Below are positions 31,737 to 40,658 of a stretch of DNA of 64,000 nucleotides, piece by piece. The DNA comes from Flagellimonas olearia. Lineage in GTDB: Bacteria; Bacteroidota; Bacteroidia; Flavobacteriales; Flavobacteriaceae. Both the position numbers and the translations under genes were made by a program. The DNA lies in the NCBI RefSeq assembly GCF_009184425.1, contig NZ_WELG01000002.1, positions 186,001 through 250,000 of the forward strand, given 5' to 3'. Within the stretch, counting starts at the first letter, position 1. Every line of letters begins with the position of its first letter. The notes below the pieces were generated by a model. That model was not told the origin of the DNA, ran no database searches, and worked only from the letters and a program-made list of their open reading frames with translations.

Positions 31737-33221
31737 ATGGGACTTACTATCGCTCTTATCATCATTGCCATTTATAGTACCGCCTTGATTTTGATTTTCT
31801 TCTACAGCTTGGCCCAATTGAATCTCTTGATCAATTACCTCGGCTACAAAAAAAGAAACGAAGAGGCCCCAAAGTTCAACCTGCTAGATCCAAAGGAAAT
31901 TCCCTTTGTTACCATACAGCTACCCATCTACAACGAAGAATACGTAATGGAGCGCTTGTTGGACAACATTGCCAAAATAGAATACCCCAAAAGCAAGCTG
32001 GAAATTCAAGTCTTGGACGATTCCACCGATGACTCGGTCATTGAAACCGCAAAACGCATCGAGGAACTCCAAAAAACGGGACTGGACATCCAACACATCC
32101 GAAGGGAAAACCGAAAAGGCTTTAAGGCCGGTGCCTTGAAAGAAGGTTTGGCCATAGCCAAAGGAGAGTTCATTGCCATTTTTGATGCGGACTTCCTTCC
32201 AGAAAGCGATTGGCTCAAAAAGACCGTTCCCTATTTTAAGGATGAGGAAATCGGTGTGGTACAGACCCGTTGGGGGCACATCAACCGTGATTATTCTACC
32301 CTTACCCGTATCCAGGCATTTGCCTTGGATGCACATTTTACCTTGGAACAAGTGGGACGAAACTCCAAAGGACATTTCATCAATTTTAATGGTACCGCCG
32401 GCATCTGGAGAAAACAGTGCATTTTGGACGCTGGCAACTGGGAAGGCGACACCTTGACCGAGGATTTGGATCTTAGCTACCGTGCCCAATTGAAAAACTG
32501 GAAGTTCAAATATTTGGAGGATGTTGAGACCCCTGCCGAGCTTCCCGTTGTGATCAGTGCCGCACGTTCCCAACAGTTCCGTTGGAACAAAGGTGGCGCG
32601 GAAAACTTCAGAAAAACAGTCTGGAGCGTGATCACCGCCAAAAATATTTCTTTTAAAACCAAATTCCATGGGGTCATGCACCTGTTGAACAGTTCCATGT
32701 TCCTCTGCGTGTTCATCGTTGCCCTTTTGAGCATTCCCATGCTGTACATCAAAAACATGTACGGTCATTTGGGCTGGATCTTTGAGGTGACCAGTTTCTT
32801 TATCGTCAGTACCATTATCCTGTTTGTCTGCTATTGGTTTACCTACAAGAGTATCCAAGGCAGTAGTTTTGACAATTTTGTGGACTACATCAAACTCTTT
32901 TTTACCTTCTTTTCGGTGGCATTGGGCTTCTCTTTGCACAATACCGTTGCCGTTTTGGAGGGGCATTTGGGCAAGCGCAGTGAATTTGTGCGTACGCCCA
33001 AGTTCAACATCAACAACCTTACCGATACGTGGAAAGGCAACAAATATTTGGCCAAGAAACTATCGCCCAACATGATTTTGGAATTTGCCTTGATGGTCTA
33101 TTTCCTGTTTGGTATGTACAGCGCCATCCCATTGAATGATTATGGACTTTTCCCATTCCATTTGATGTTGTTCCTAGGCTTTGGCTTTGTATTCTTCAAA
33201 TCATTGACCTCCAAGGCATAG
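31737..33221 (+). CDS. Cellulose-synthase-like processive GT2 glycosyltransferase
   Basis: A 494-residue membrane glycosyltransferase with one N-terminal and about four C-terminal membrane segments. It shows the processive GT2 motif set: QVLDDSTDD, FDADF, TEDLDLS and QQFRWNKGG (QxxRW). Such enzymes polymerise beta-linked hexoses, as in cellulose or glucomannan-type polymers, but no BcsB or PilZ partner is present, so the product is open. It lies in a three-gene unit (gaps of 1 and 3 bp). Confidence 0.87.
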   Translation: MGLTIALIIIAIYSTALILIFFYSLAQLNLLINYLGYKKRNEEAPKFNLLDPKEIPFVTIQLPIYNEEYVMERLLDNIAKIEYPKSKLEIQVLDDSTDDSVIETAKRIEELQKTGLDIQHIRRENRKGFKAGALKEGLAIAKGEFIAIFDADFLPESDWLKKTVPYFKDEEIGVVQTRWGHINRDYSTLTRIQAFALDAHFTLEQVGRNSKGHFINFNGTAGIWRKQCILDAGNWEGDTLTEDLDLSYRAQLKNWKFKYLEDVETPAELPVVISAARSQQFRWNKGGAENFRKTVWSVITAKNISFKTKFHGVMHLLNSSMFLCVFIVALLSIPMLYIKNMYGHLGWIFEVTSFFIVSTIILFVCYWFTYKSIQGSSFDNFVDYIKLFFTFFSVALGFSLHNTVAVLEGHLGKRSEFVRTPKFNINNLTDTWKGNKYLAKKLSPNMILEFALMVYFLFGMYSAIPLNDYGLFPFHLMLFLGFGFVFFKSLTSKA

Positions 33222-33224
33222 ACC

Positions 33225-34577
33225 ATGCTATCTTACTGGCGCCTGCATAAATACCCGATACTCCTTGTCATCGGGAGTATGTTGTTCTATGCCAGTTTCG
33301 CCTATGACCTGCACCGTACCGACTATATAAAACTGCTGACCCTCTTCTGCGGGCTGTTCTTTTTCTGCTACAAAATCATCCAATTTGAAAAATGGAACTT
33401 TAAGTTCCTTTTGGTGGCGGGAATTCTTTTTAGGTTGATTTTCCTTATTGCCGAACCCAATCTTTCCCAAGATTTCTACCGGTTCATTTGGGATGGGGAG
33501 CTTATCAAAAATGGCATTAACCCCTATTTGCATACCCCGGACCAGCTTATGGAGCAATCCAACTTCAGCATTGCAAATGCAGATGAACTTTATGCTGGCA
33601 TGGGAGAATTACATGGCAAGCACTATAGCAACTACCCCCCGGTAAACCAATTTTTCTTTGCCTTGGCATCCATTTTGGGCGGTGGCAGCATGCTCGGCTC
33701 CATCATTGTCCTTCGCTTGATTTGTATTTTGGGGGATTTGGGCGTCCTCTATTTTGGGAGAAAGTTGCTCCAAAAGCTCAACAGGCCCGGTCACATGGCA
33801 TTTTGGTATTTTCTGAATCCATTGGTCATTATTGAGCTTACTGGAAACCTTCACTTTGAAGGCACCATGCTCTTCTTCTTTCTGTGGGCCCTATACCTGT
33901 TTTCTTGCAACAAATGGTGGTGGGCAGCTCCGCTGTACGCCATCTCCATAATGGTGAAATTGGTCCCAATACTCTTCTTGCCCATTTTGTTGAAATACTT
34001 GGGGTTCAAAAAAAGTGTGGCCTTCTATGTTTTGGTGGGGTTGGGTTGCATAGTATTGCTCCTTCCCTTTTACTCCCCATCTTTTCTAGAAAATTATTCC
34101 GATACTGTTGGACTATGGTTTTCCAATTTTGAATTCAATGCCGGAATCTACAACGGAATCAAAAAAATAGCGGTGCATTTTTATGAGGCAAAACCTTGGG
34201 AGTTAATCAAATCATACGGTACAGTGGTTATCAAAATAATGACCATTGTTATCCTTCTGCTCACGTTCCTTCGGAAAAACCAAAACCTACAGACCCTAAT
34301 AACCTCCATACTACTTGCACTTTCCTTGTATTACTTTATGTCCAACACCGTGCATCCTTGGTATATTGTATTTCTTTTGGGCATTGCCGTACTTACCGAA
34401 TACCGCTTTCCTTTGGTGTGGTCCTTTGCCATTGTACTCAGCTATCAAGCCTATTCCAATCCGGATTACAAGGAGAATCTTTGGTTGTTGGCCTTTGAAT
34501 ACATTTTGGTCATGGGCATTTTTATTTATGAAATGATAACCAAAGGTTCAAAAAAGTTATATTTCCCTAAAAATTAA
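33225..34577 (+). CDS. GT-C fold membrane mannosyltransferase-like protein
   Basis: A 450-residue polytopic protein with about ten to twelve membrane segments. The first periplasmic loop contains SQDFYRFIWDGELIKNGINPY, a typical acidic GT-C loop of polyprenol-phosphate-sugar-using mannosyltransferases of Bacteroidota. It probably uses the product of the GT2 gene two places upstream as donor. It is the last gene of the unit. The exact sugar and acceptor are not determined by the sequence. Confidence 0.75.
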   Translation: MLSYWRLHKYPILLVIGSMLFYASFAYDLHRTDYIKLLTLFCGLFFFCYKIIQFEKWNFKFLLVAGILFRLIFLIAEPNLSQDFYRFIWDGELIKNGINPYLHTPDQLMEQSNFSIANADELYAGMGELHGKHYSNYPPVNQFFFALASILGGGSMLGSIIVLRLICILGDLGVLYFGRKLLQKLNRPGHMAFWYFLNPLVIIELTGNLHFEGTMLFFFLWALYLFSCNKWWWAAPLYAISIMVKLVPILFLPILLKYLGFKKSVAFYVLVGLGCIVLLLPFYSPSFLENYSDTVGLWFSNFEFNAGIYNGIKKIAVHFYEAKPWELIKSYGTVVIKIMTIVILLLTFLRKNQNLQTLITSILLALSLYYFMSNTVHPWYIVFLLGIAVLTEYRFPLVWSFAIVLSYQAYSNPDYKENLWLLAFEYILVMGIFIYEMITKGSKKLYFPKN

Positions 34578-34583
34578 ATCGGT

Positions 34584-34615
34584 TTTTAGGTCAATTGGAA
34601 TTAATTCGTACTTTT
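34584..34615 (+). promoter_or_regulatory. Candidate promoter of the arginine operon
   Basis: TTTT (34584-34587) and TACTTTT (34609-34615) are 21 nt apart and resemble the Bacteroidota -33 (TTTG) and -7 (TAnnTTTG) elements. If used, transcription would start near 34622, just before the leader reading frame at 34625. Confidence 0.4.
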
Positions 34616-34624
34616 AACCCCGAA

Positions 34625-34705
34625 ATGAAAGGACAACAATACATAGCAAACACGTTGAGCATCCCTGCTCCAGTACGTCCATTTTCTCCCCGCCGTCGCC
34701 CGTAA
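34625..34705 (+). CDS. Putative arginine leader peptide (26 aa)
   Basis: A short frame starting MKGQQYIANT and ending RPFSPRRRP before TAA. Four of its last nine codons encode arginine (CGT, CGC, CGT, CGC). It lies directly upstream of the arginine operon, the classical arrangement for attenuation by ribosome stalling when charged arginine-tRNA is low. A short hairpin overlaps its stop codon, and another lies at 34724-34745. Confidence 0.65.
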   Translation: MKGQQYIANTLSIPAPVRPFSPRRRP

Positions 34706-34745
34706 GGGTGCAGCATGATTTATGGAAATAGGTGAGTCCATTTCC
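34697..34745 (+). promoter_or_regulatory. Hairpins in arginine operon leader
   Basis: CGCCC/GGGTG (34697-34701, 34706-34710) close a GTAA tetraloop across the leader-peptide stop codon. GGAAAT (34724-34729) pairs with ATTTCC (34740-34745). The second hairpin has no T run directly after it, so a simple rho-independent attenuator is not evident; the folds may switch with ribosome position. Confidence 0.45.
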
Positions 34746-34798
34746 GCAAAAACAACCAACATCTTTCACTAATTTTTTTATCAGTATAAACGCTTGCA

Positions 34799-35413
34799 AT
34801 GGAAATTGTAGTTGCTAACGAATCACATTTTAAATACGCTCCTATCATAAGTGATACCATTACGGAATCTGCCAAGGTCAGAGGTACCGGTATTGCCAGA
34901 CGTACCCCAGAGTACATCATGAAGCGGTTACAAAATGGGAACGCGATAATTGCCCTTGACGGCGACAAGTTCGCAGGGTTCTGTTATATAGAGGTATGGG
35001 GTAACAAGGACTTTGTGGCCAACTCTGGATTGATCGTACATCCAGATTACCGAAACCAAGGATTGGCCAAGGAAATTAAAAAAGCCATTTTTGACCTGTC
35101 CCGAAAAAAATTCCCCGAAGCAAAAATATTTGGCATCACCACAGGGTTGGCCGTGATGAAAATGAATTATGAACTGGGTTATAAACCCGTTACATTTTCT
35201 GAACTGACCGATGACCCTGAATTCTGGAAAGGCTGTCAGACCTGTAAGAATTTTGACATTCTTACCCGCACAGAACAAAAAATGTGCCTGTGCACCGGCA
35301 TGCTGTACGATCCAAATTCCAAAAAACCGGAAACCAAAAAATGGAACGAAAAAGCCTTTCAAAGATTGAAAAAAATCAAAGAAGCCCTCTTCCTAAAAAA
35401 GAAACAAAAATAA
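34799..35413 (+). CDS. GNAT acetyltransferase, probable N-acylglutamate synthase
   Basis: A 204-residue GNAT protein with the acetyl-CoA loop VHPDYRNQGLAKEI and ATG start at 34799. As the first gene of the arginine operon it is the obvious candidate for acylating glutamate at the start of the acyl-ornithine route, replacing classical argA or argJ, which are absent here. The C-terminal part has four closely spaced cysteines (CQTC, and CLC) that could bind a metal, an unusual feature for the family. Whether the acyl group is acetyl or succinyl cannot be told. Confidence 0.75.
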   Translation: MEIVVANESHFKYAPIISDTITESAKVRGTGIARRTPEYIMKRLQNGNAIIALDGDKFAGFCYIEVWGNKDFVANSGLIVHPDYRNQGLAKEIKKAIFDLSRKKFPEAKIFGITTGLAVMKMNYELGYKPVTFSELTDDPEFWKGCQTCKNFDILTRTEQKMCLCTGMLYDPNSKKPETKKWNEKAFQRLKKIKEALFLKKKQK

Positions 35414-35420
35414 ATGTCAG

Positions 35421-35438
35421 TTCGAGCGCAGTCGAGAA
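35421..35438. repeat. Flavobacterial TCGAG-type intergenic repeat
   Basis: TTCGAGCGCAGTCGAGAA lies between the GNAT gene and argG. Related elements occur in two other spacers of the operon (37671-37690 and 38559-38574). They can form short stems. Confidence 0.55.
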
Positions 35439-35489
35439 TGGTATACTTTCCACTGTCTTCGTAAGATCAATTAATAGAAGAAATACAAC

Positions 35490-36680
35490 ATGAAAAAATT
35501 AGTTTTGGCCTATAGCGGTGGATTGGACACCTCATATTGCGCAAAATATCTTTCACAGGACCAAGGTTTTGAAGTACACGCCGTGAGTGTGAACACAGGA
35601 GGCTTCAGCAAGGAAGAAATCAAGGAAATCGAGGAGAAGGCCTTGGCCCTTGGCGCAAGTTCCTATACCTCAATCAATGCCATTGCCACATTTTATGAAA
35701 AAGTGGTCAAGTACCTCATCTTCGGAAATGTCCTTAAGAACAATACCTATCCCCTTTCGGTAAGTGCGGAACGGATTGTACAGGCCATCGAAATTGTAAA
35801 CCATGCCAAAAAAATAGGAGCACAGTACATTGCCCATGGTAGTACCGGTGCCGGAAACGACCAAGTGCGATTTGATATGATCTTTCAAATTTTGGCCCCT
35901 GAAATTGAAATCATCACCCCGATCAGGGATAAAAAATTGGCCCGGGAAGAGGAAATCAACTACCTACAGCAAAACGGTATTGATTATTCTTGGCAAAAGG
36001 CAAAATACTCCATCAACCGAGGTTTATGGGGAACGTCCGTGGGCGGAGAGGAAACCTTGACATCCCATTTGCCCCTCCCGGATAGTGCCTACCCCAGTCA
36101 ACTGGAAAAAGAGCTGCCCAAAGGACTAAAATTGACCTTCAACAAAGGAGAGCTTGTGGCTTTGGATGGAGAAAAAGATACCCCTGTGGCCAATATTGAA
36201 AAGCTTTCGGCCATCGCATCCAAATATGCCATTGGCAGGGATATCCACGTAGGTGATACCATTATCGGCATTAAGGGGCGGGTTGGGTTTGAGGCGGCCG
36301 CACCTTTGATCATCATCAAAGCGCACCATCTTTTGGAAAAACACACCTTGAGCAAATGGCAACAATACCAAAAAGAACAATTGGGCAATTTCTATGGCAT
36401 GCTGTTGCACGAAGGAAACTATTTGGATGAAGTGATGCGAAACATCGAAGCGTTCTTGGCGGATACCCAAAAGAATGTTTCCGGCGACGTTTTTGTTACG
36501 CTTCATCCCTACCGATTTGAACTCAACGGAATTGCTTCAGACCATGACCTCATGAACGCTTCTTTTGGAAGCTATGGTGAAATGAACAAGGGCTGGACGG
36601 CTGAAGATGCCAAAGGATTCATTAAAATTCTATCCAATTCCGGTAAAATTGCGAACCACGTAAACCAGAACAATGATTAA
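35490..36680 (+). CDS. argG: Argininosuccinate synthase
   Basis: A 396-residue enzyme joining citrulline and aspartate with ATP. The N-terminal LAYSGGLDTS is the PP-loop; GSTGAGNDQVRF and SINRGLWGTSVGGEE mark the substrate-binding parts. Its stop overlaps the argC start by 8 bp. It is the second gene of the arginine operon; in this pathway the citrulline arises by deacylation of N-acyl-citrulline by ArgE. Confidence 0.96.
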   Translation: MKKLVLAYSGGLDTSYCAKYLSQDQGFEVHAVSVNTGGFSKEEIKEIEEKALALGASSYTSINAIATFYEKVVKYLIFGNVLKNNTYPLSVSAERIVQAIEIVNHAKKIGAQYIAHGSTGAGNDQVRFDMIFQILAPEIEIITPIRDKKLAREEEINYLQQNGIDYSWQKAKYSINRGLWGTSVGGEETLTSHLPLPDSAYPSQLEKELPKGLKLTFNKGELVALDGEKDTPVANIEKLSAIASKYAIGRDIHVGDTIIGIKGRVGFEAAAPLIIIKAHHLLEKHTLSKWQQYQKEQLGNFYGMLLHEGNYLDEVMRNIEAFLADTQKNVSGDVFVTLHPYRFELNGIASDHDLMNASFGSYGEMNKGWTAEDAKGFIKILSNSGKIANHVNQNND

Positions 36681-37647
36681 AGCAGGCATCATAGGCGGGT
36701 CCGGATACACTGGTGGGGAACTTATCCGAATCCTATTGAACCATCCCCAAGCCGAAATTGATTTTGTGTTCAGCACTACTAGGGCTGGAAAACCCATTAC
36801 CTCGGCCCATCAAGACCTATTGGGGTTGACAGATTTGGCCTTTACCGGCGAGGTGAATCCAGATGTGGATGTAGTTTTTCTATGCCTTGGACATGGCAAT
36901 TCCACCTCCTTTTTACAGGAGAACACCTTTTCAAAGGGTACCAAGATCATAGACCTCAGCAACGACTTTAGACTAAAGGCCGATGCCCATTTTAATGGAA
37001 AAGAGTTTGTATATGGACTTCCCGAACTGAACAAGGAGGCCATAACCTCTGCTGACGCCATTGCCAATCCCGGATGTTTTGCCACTGCGATCCAATTGGG
37101 ATTGTTACCCTTGGCCAAAGCAGGGCTATTAAAAAATGAGGTGCACATCAATGCCGTAACCGGAAGTACCGGCGCAGGGGTCGGGTTATCGTCCACCTCC
37201 CATTTTAGCTGGAGAAACAACAATGTGTCATGGTACAAACCCTTTTCGCACCAACATTTGGGAGAAATTGGAGAGAGCTTGGACTCCTACGGAAATCCTG
37301 TGGGTAAACTCTTGTTCTTGCCAAACCGCGGAAACTTTACAAGGGGAATATTGGCCACGGCCTATACCGCCTTTGAAGGAAGTTTGGAAGATGCCAATGC
37401 CCTGTTCAAAGAATTTTATGCAGATGCGGTTTTCACGCATGTTTCTGATGAACCCCTCCACCTAAAGCAAGTAGTGAATACCAATCAATGTCATATCCAT
37501 CTGCACCAGCATGAGGATTTGATCTTGATCACCTCTGCCATCGACAATTTATTGAAAGGTGCGTCCGGTCAGGCAGTGCAGAATATGAACCTGATGTTCG
37601 GTTTCCCTGAGACCGAAGGTCTATTGTTAAAAGCGGGAGTATTTTAA
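36673..37647 (+). CDS. argC: N-acyl-gamma-glutamyl-phosphate reductase
   Basis: A 324-residue NADPH-dependent reductase: IIGGSGYTGGELIRIL nucleotide-binding motif at the N-terminus and ANPGCFATAIQLG with the catalytic Cys. It reduces the acyl-phosphate made by ArgB to the semialdehyde. It overlaps argG by 8 bp. Length and motifs are normal. Confidence 0.96.
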   Translation: MIKAGIIGGSGYTGGELIRILLNHPQAEIDFVFSTTRAGKPITSAHQDLLGLTDLAFTGEVNPDVDVVFLCLGHGNSTSFLQENTFSKGTKIIDLSNDFRLKADAHFNGKEFVYGLPELNKEAITSADAIANPGCFATAIQLGLLPLAKAGLLKNEVHINAVTGSTGAGVGLSSTSHFSWRNNNVSWYKPFSHQHLGEIGESLDSYGNPVGKLLFLPNRGNFTRGILATAYTAFEGSLEDANALFKEFYADAVFTHVSDEPLHLKQVVNTNQCHIHLHQHEDLILITSAIDNLLKGASGQAVQNMNLMFGFPETEGLLLKAGVF

Positions 37648-37670
37648 AAATAATTCAGGTCGAGCTGTCA

Positions 37671-37690
37671 TATCGAGCGTAATCGAGATA
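37671..37690. repeat. TCGAG-type intergenic repeat, second element
   Basis: TATCGAGCGTAATCGAGATA lies in the argC-proC spacer and resembles the element at 35421-35438 in both core and spacing. Confidence 0.5.
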
Positions 37691-37712
37691 CGAGACCCCT
37701 AATTAAGAAAAA

Positions 37713-38507
37713 ATGAAAATAGCCATCATAGGAACAGGAAATTTGGGATTGTCCATTGCCAAGGGCATTTTGCACAGCAATGGGGCCACCACCATGTACC
37801 TCACCAAAAGAAATACCAAATCCATCCAAGAATTTGAAAAGTACGGAAACGTCACGGTGACTTCGGATAACCAAGAAGCGGTAAAAAATTCCGATATCTT
37901 GATTTTTGCCGTTCAGCCTGGGCATTTTGCTACCATTTTAAAGGATATCAAAGACCTACTTTCGGAAAAACATGTGTTGATCAGTACCATTACAGGATTT
38001 AGCATTCCTAAAATTGAAGAGATCATTGGTGCCGACAAATTCATCATCCGTAGCATGCCCAATACGGCCATTTCCGTGGGCAAATCCATGACCTGTATCT
38101 GCAGCAACGAATTGGGTAAAAAACGGGTTGATTTGGCAAAGGCCATCTTTAACCGTATGGGACACACCATGCAAATTCCCGAGGAACAAATGCAGGCCGC
38201 TACGGTTATTTGCGCAAGTGGTATTGCCTTTTGGATGCGCTTGATACGTGCTACCACCCAAGGGGCCATTCAGTTGGGGTTTGATGCCAAGGAAGCACAA
38301 GAGCTGGCCATGCACACCTGTAACGGTGCCGCAAGCCTTTTGATCGAGTCCGGAAGCCATCCCGAAGAAGAAATTGATAGGGTAACCACCCCAAAAGGGT
38401 GTACTATTGAGGGCTTGAATGAAATGGAACACCAAGGATTGAGTTCTTCCCTGATTCGCGGAATCGTGAGCTCTTATGAGAAGATAAGCCAAATTAAAAA
38501 AGGTTAA
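37713..38507 (+). CDS. proC: Pyrroline-5-carboxylate reductase
   Basis: A 264-residue enzyme making proline from pyrroline-5-carboxylate with NAD(P)H: IAIIGTGNLGLSIAKGI at the N-terminus, RSMPNTAISVGKSMT, and the C-terminal VTTPKGCTIEGLNEME signature. Its place between argC and argD links proline and arginine synthesis, which share glutamate semialdehyde chemistry, though one uses acylated intermediates. It is probably regulated with the arg genes. Confidence 0.93.
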   Translation: MKIAIIGTGNLGLSIAKGILHSNGATTMYLTKRNTKSIQEFEKYGNVTVTSDNQEAVKNSDILIFAVQPGHFATILKDIKDLLSEKHVLISTITGFSIPKIEEIIGADKFIIRSMPNTAISVGKSMTCICSNELGKKRVDLAKAIFNRMGHTMQIPEEQMQAATVICASGIAFWMRLIRATTQGAIQLGFDAKEAQELAMHTCNGAASLLIESGSHPEEEIDRVTTPKGCTIEGLNEMEHQGLSSSLIRGIVSSYEKISQIKKG

Positions 38508-38558
38508 AAATAATATCAGGTCGTACGCAATCCGACCTTCAACCATAAAAAACCATCT

Positions 38559-38574
38559 CTCGAATCCATTCGAG
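38559..38574. repeat. Palindrome before argD
   Basis: CTCGAAT and ATTCGAG form a perfect 7-bp stem with a CC loop immediately before the argD start region. GGTCG/CGACC at 38519-38537 gives a second hairpin in the same spacer. Both resemble the TCGAG repeats in the other arg spacers. Confidence 0.5.
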
Positions 38575-38592
38575 GTGACCAGTAAAAAGATT

Positions 38593-39720
38593 ATGAAATT
38601 ATTTGACGTATATCCTCTTTATGATGTTACCCCTGTATCTGCCAAAGGCATTGAGGTATGGGACGATAAGGGGCAAAAATATTTGGATTTTTACGGGGGT
38701 CATGCCGTAATCTCCATTGGGCATACCCATCCACATTATGTGGCAAAAATCAAGGACCAACTTGATAAGATGGCGTTTTACAGCAATTCTGTACAAAACC
38801 CGCTTCAAGAAGAACTCGCAGAAAAATTGGGGAAATTGTCCGATTGCACGGATTATGACCTGTTCATGTGCAATTCGGGAGCCGAAGCCAATGAAAATGC
38901 ATTGAAAATGGCCTCTTTCCATACTGGGAAAGCCAAAGTGATTTCGTTCAAGAACAGTTTTCACGGTAGGACCTCGGCGGCTGTGGCCACTACGGACAAC
39001 CCAAGCATCAATGCACCCATCAACCAGCAACAGGAAGTGACCTTTCTTCCCTTGAATGATTTTGAGGCCTTTGAACAGGCCATTACCTCCGATGCCTATT
39101 GTGCGGTGATTCTGGAAGCCATTCAAGGGGTAGGTGGATTGGATGAACCTTCCACGGAATTCTATCAGTTCATTGCCCAAAAATGCAAGGAGAACCATGT
39201 GGTCCTGATTGCGGATGAAGTACAATCCGGGTATGGCCGAAGTGGGAAGTTCTTCGCCTTTCAACACCACAATATCCAACCTGATATCATAACCATTGCC
39301 AAGGGTATGGGAAATGGCTTTCCCGTGGGTGGCGTACTGCTCCATGAAACATTTAAACCTTCATATGGGCTTTTAGGCACTACCTTTGGAGGAAACCACT
39401 TGGCCTGTGCGGCCTGTTTGGCGGTCTTGGATGTCGTTGAAAATGAAGATTTGATTGCCAACGCAGCTAGCTTGGGCGCTTATTTTAAGGAAAAAGCGGC
39501 CGAAATCCCCCAGATAAAAAACATAAAAGGCCGAGGGTTGATGATTGGACTGGAATTTGACTTCGAAGTGGCCGAGTTACGCAAGAAAATGATCTACGAC
39601 CAGCATGTTTTCACGGGAAGTGCCAAAAACAAGAAGCTACTTCGGTTTTTGCCGGCATTGAACATAACCAAAGAACACATCGACCTATTTTTTGAAGCCC
39701 TCAAAACTGTATTGAAATGA
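38593..39720 (+). CDS. argD: N-acylornithine aminotransferase
   Basis: A class III PLP aminotransferase converting N-acylglutamate semialdehyde to N-acylornithine: GAEANENALKMASFHTGK, SFKNSFHGRT, IADEVQSGYGRSG and TIAKGMGNGFPVGG with the PLP Lys. I chose the ATG at 38593; an upstream in-frame GTG at 38575 overlaps the palindrome. Its stop overlaps the argF' start by 4 bp. Confidence 0.94.
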   Translation: MKLFDVYPLYDVTPVSAKGIEVWDDKGQKYLDFYGGHAVISIGHTHPHYVAKIKDQLDKMAFYSNSVQNPLQEELAEKLGKLSDCTDYDLFMCNSGAEANENALKMASFHTGKAKVISFKNSFHGRTSAAVATTDNPSINAPINQQQEVTFLPLNDFEAFEQAITSDAYCAVILEAIQGVGGLDEPSTEFYQFIAQKCKENHVVLIADEVQSGYGRSGKFFAFQHHNIQPDIITIAKGMGNGFPVGGVLLHETFKPSYGLLGTTFGGNHLACAACLAVLDVVENEDLIANAASLGAYFKEKAAEIPQIKNIKGRGLMIGLEFDFEVAELRKKMIYDQHVFTGSAKNKKLLRFLPALNITKEHIDLFFEALKTVLK

Positions 39721-40658
39721 AACACTACCTTTCCATAAACGATATAGATTCTCTCCCCGTATGGGTAGATGAAGCGATTACTTTAAAGAAAGACCCATAT
39801 CAATTTCAGGATTTGGGCAAGCAAAAGACCGTGTGTCTTCTTTTTTTCAACAACAGTCTACGTACGCGTTTAAGCACACAGAAAGCGGCCATGCAATTGG
39901 GAATGGAAGTGATGATCATGAATTTTGGCAATGAGAGCTGGGCCCTGGAGTATGGAGATGGAACCGTTATGGATCAAGGCACATCGGAACATATCAAGGA
40001 AGCTGCACGGGTGGTTTCCCAATATTGTGACATTGTGGCCATTAGGGCCTTTGCCGGATTGGTAGACAAAGCCAAGGATGAAGCCGAAGAGGTCATCAAT
40101 GGATTTGCCCAGTACGCTTCCATTCCGGTGGTAAACATGGAAAGTTCCGTGGGACACCCTTTGCAGGCTTTGGCAGACGCCATTACCATGGCCGAGCACA
40201 ATGCAAAACCAAAACCCAAAGTGGTTTTGTCGTGGGCTCCGCATCCAAAAGCATTGCCACATGCAGTGGCCAATTCATTTGTGGATATGATGAAACTCCA
40301 AGATGCCGATTTTGTAATCACACATCCAAAGGGATATGAACTCAATCCGGATATTACAAAAGGGTGTCAAATAGAATATGATCAGGACAAGGCATTGGAA
40401 GATGCCGATTTTGTCTATGTAAAGAACTGGAGCAGTTACTCGGATTATGGTCAAGTGTTGAGCAAGGACCTTGACTGGACCATGACAGAACAGAAATTGG
40501 GAAAGGCCAAGTTTATGCATTGCCTTCCCGTAAGAAGAAATATGGTTGTGGACGATGCCGTGCTGGATAGCGATCAGTCTTTGGTCGTGGAACAGGCCCA
40601 TAACAGGGTGTTCGCTGTACAACTTGTATTCAAAAAACTATTGGAAACCCTATCATGA
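39717..40658 (+). CDS. argF': N-acylornithine carbamoyltransferase (argF')
   Basis: A 313-residue carbamoyltransferase that belongs with the acetyl/succinylornithine type, not plain ornithine: NNSLRTRLSTQKA carbamoyl-phosphate loop, the long SWALEYGDGTVMDQGTSEH loop, and HCLPVRRN near the C-terminus. The presence of argE downstream of it in the pathway and the absence of plain argF fit. Bacteroides uses succinyl and Xanthomonas acetyl substrates; the sequence alone does not let me choose. It overlaps its neighbours by 4 bp on each side. Confidence 0.88.
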   Translation: MKHYLSINDIDSLPVWVDEAITLKKDPYQFQDLGKQKTVCLLFFNNSLRTRLSTQKAAMQLGMEVMIMNFGNESWALEYGDGTVMDQGTSEHIKEAARVVSQYCDIVAIRAFAGLVDKAKDEAEEVINGFAQYASIPVVNMESSVGHPLQALADAITMAEHNAKPKPKVVLSWAPHPKALPHAVANSFVDMMKLQDADFVITHPKGYELNPDITKGCQIEYDQDKALEDADFVYVKNWSSYSDYGQVLSKDLDWTMTEQKLGKAKFMHCLPVRRNMVVDDAVLDSDQSLVVEQAHNRVFAVQLVFKKLLETLS

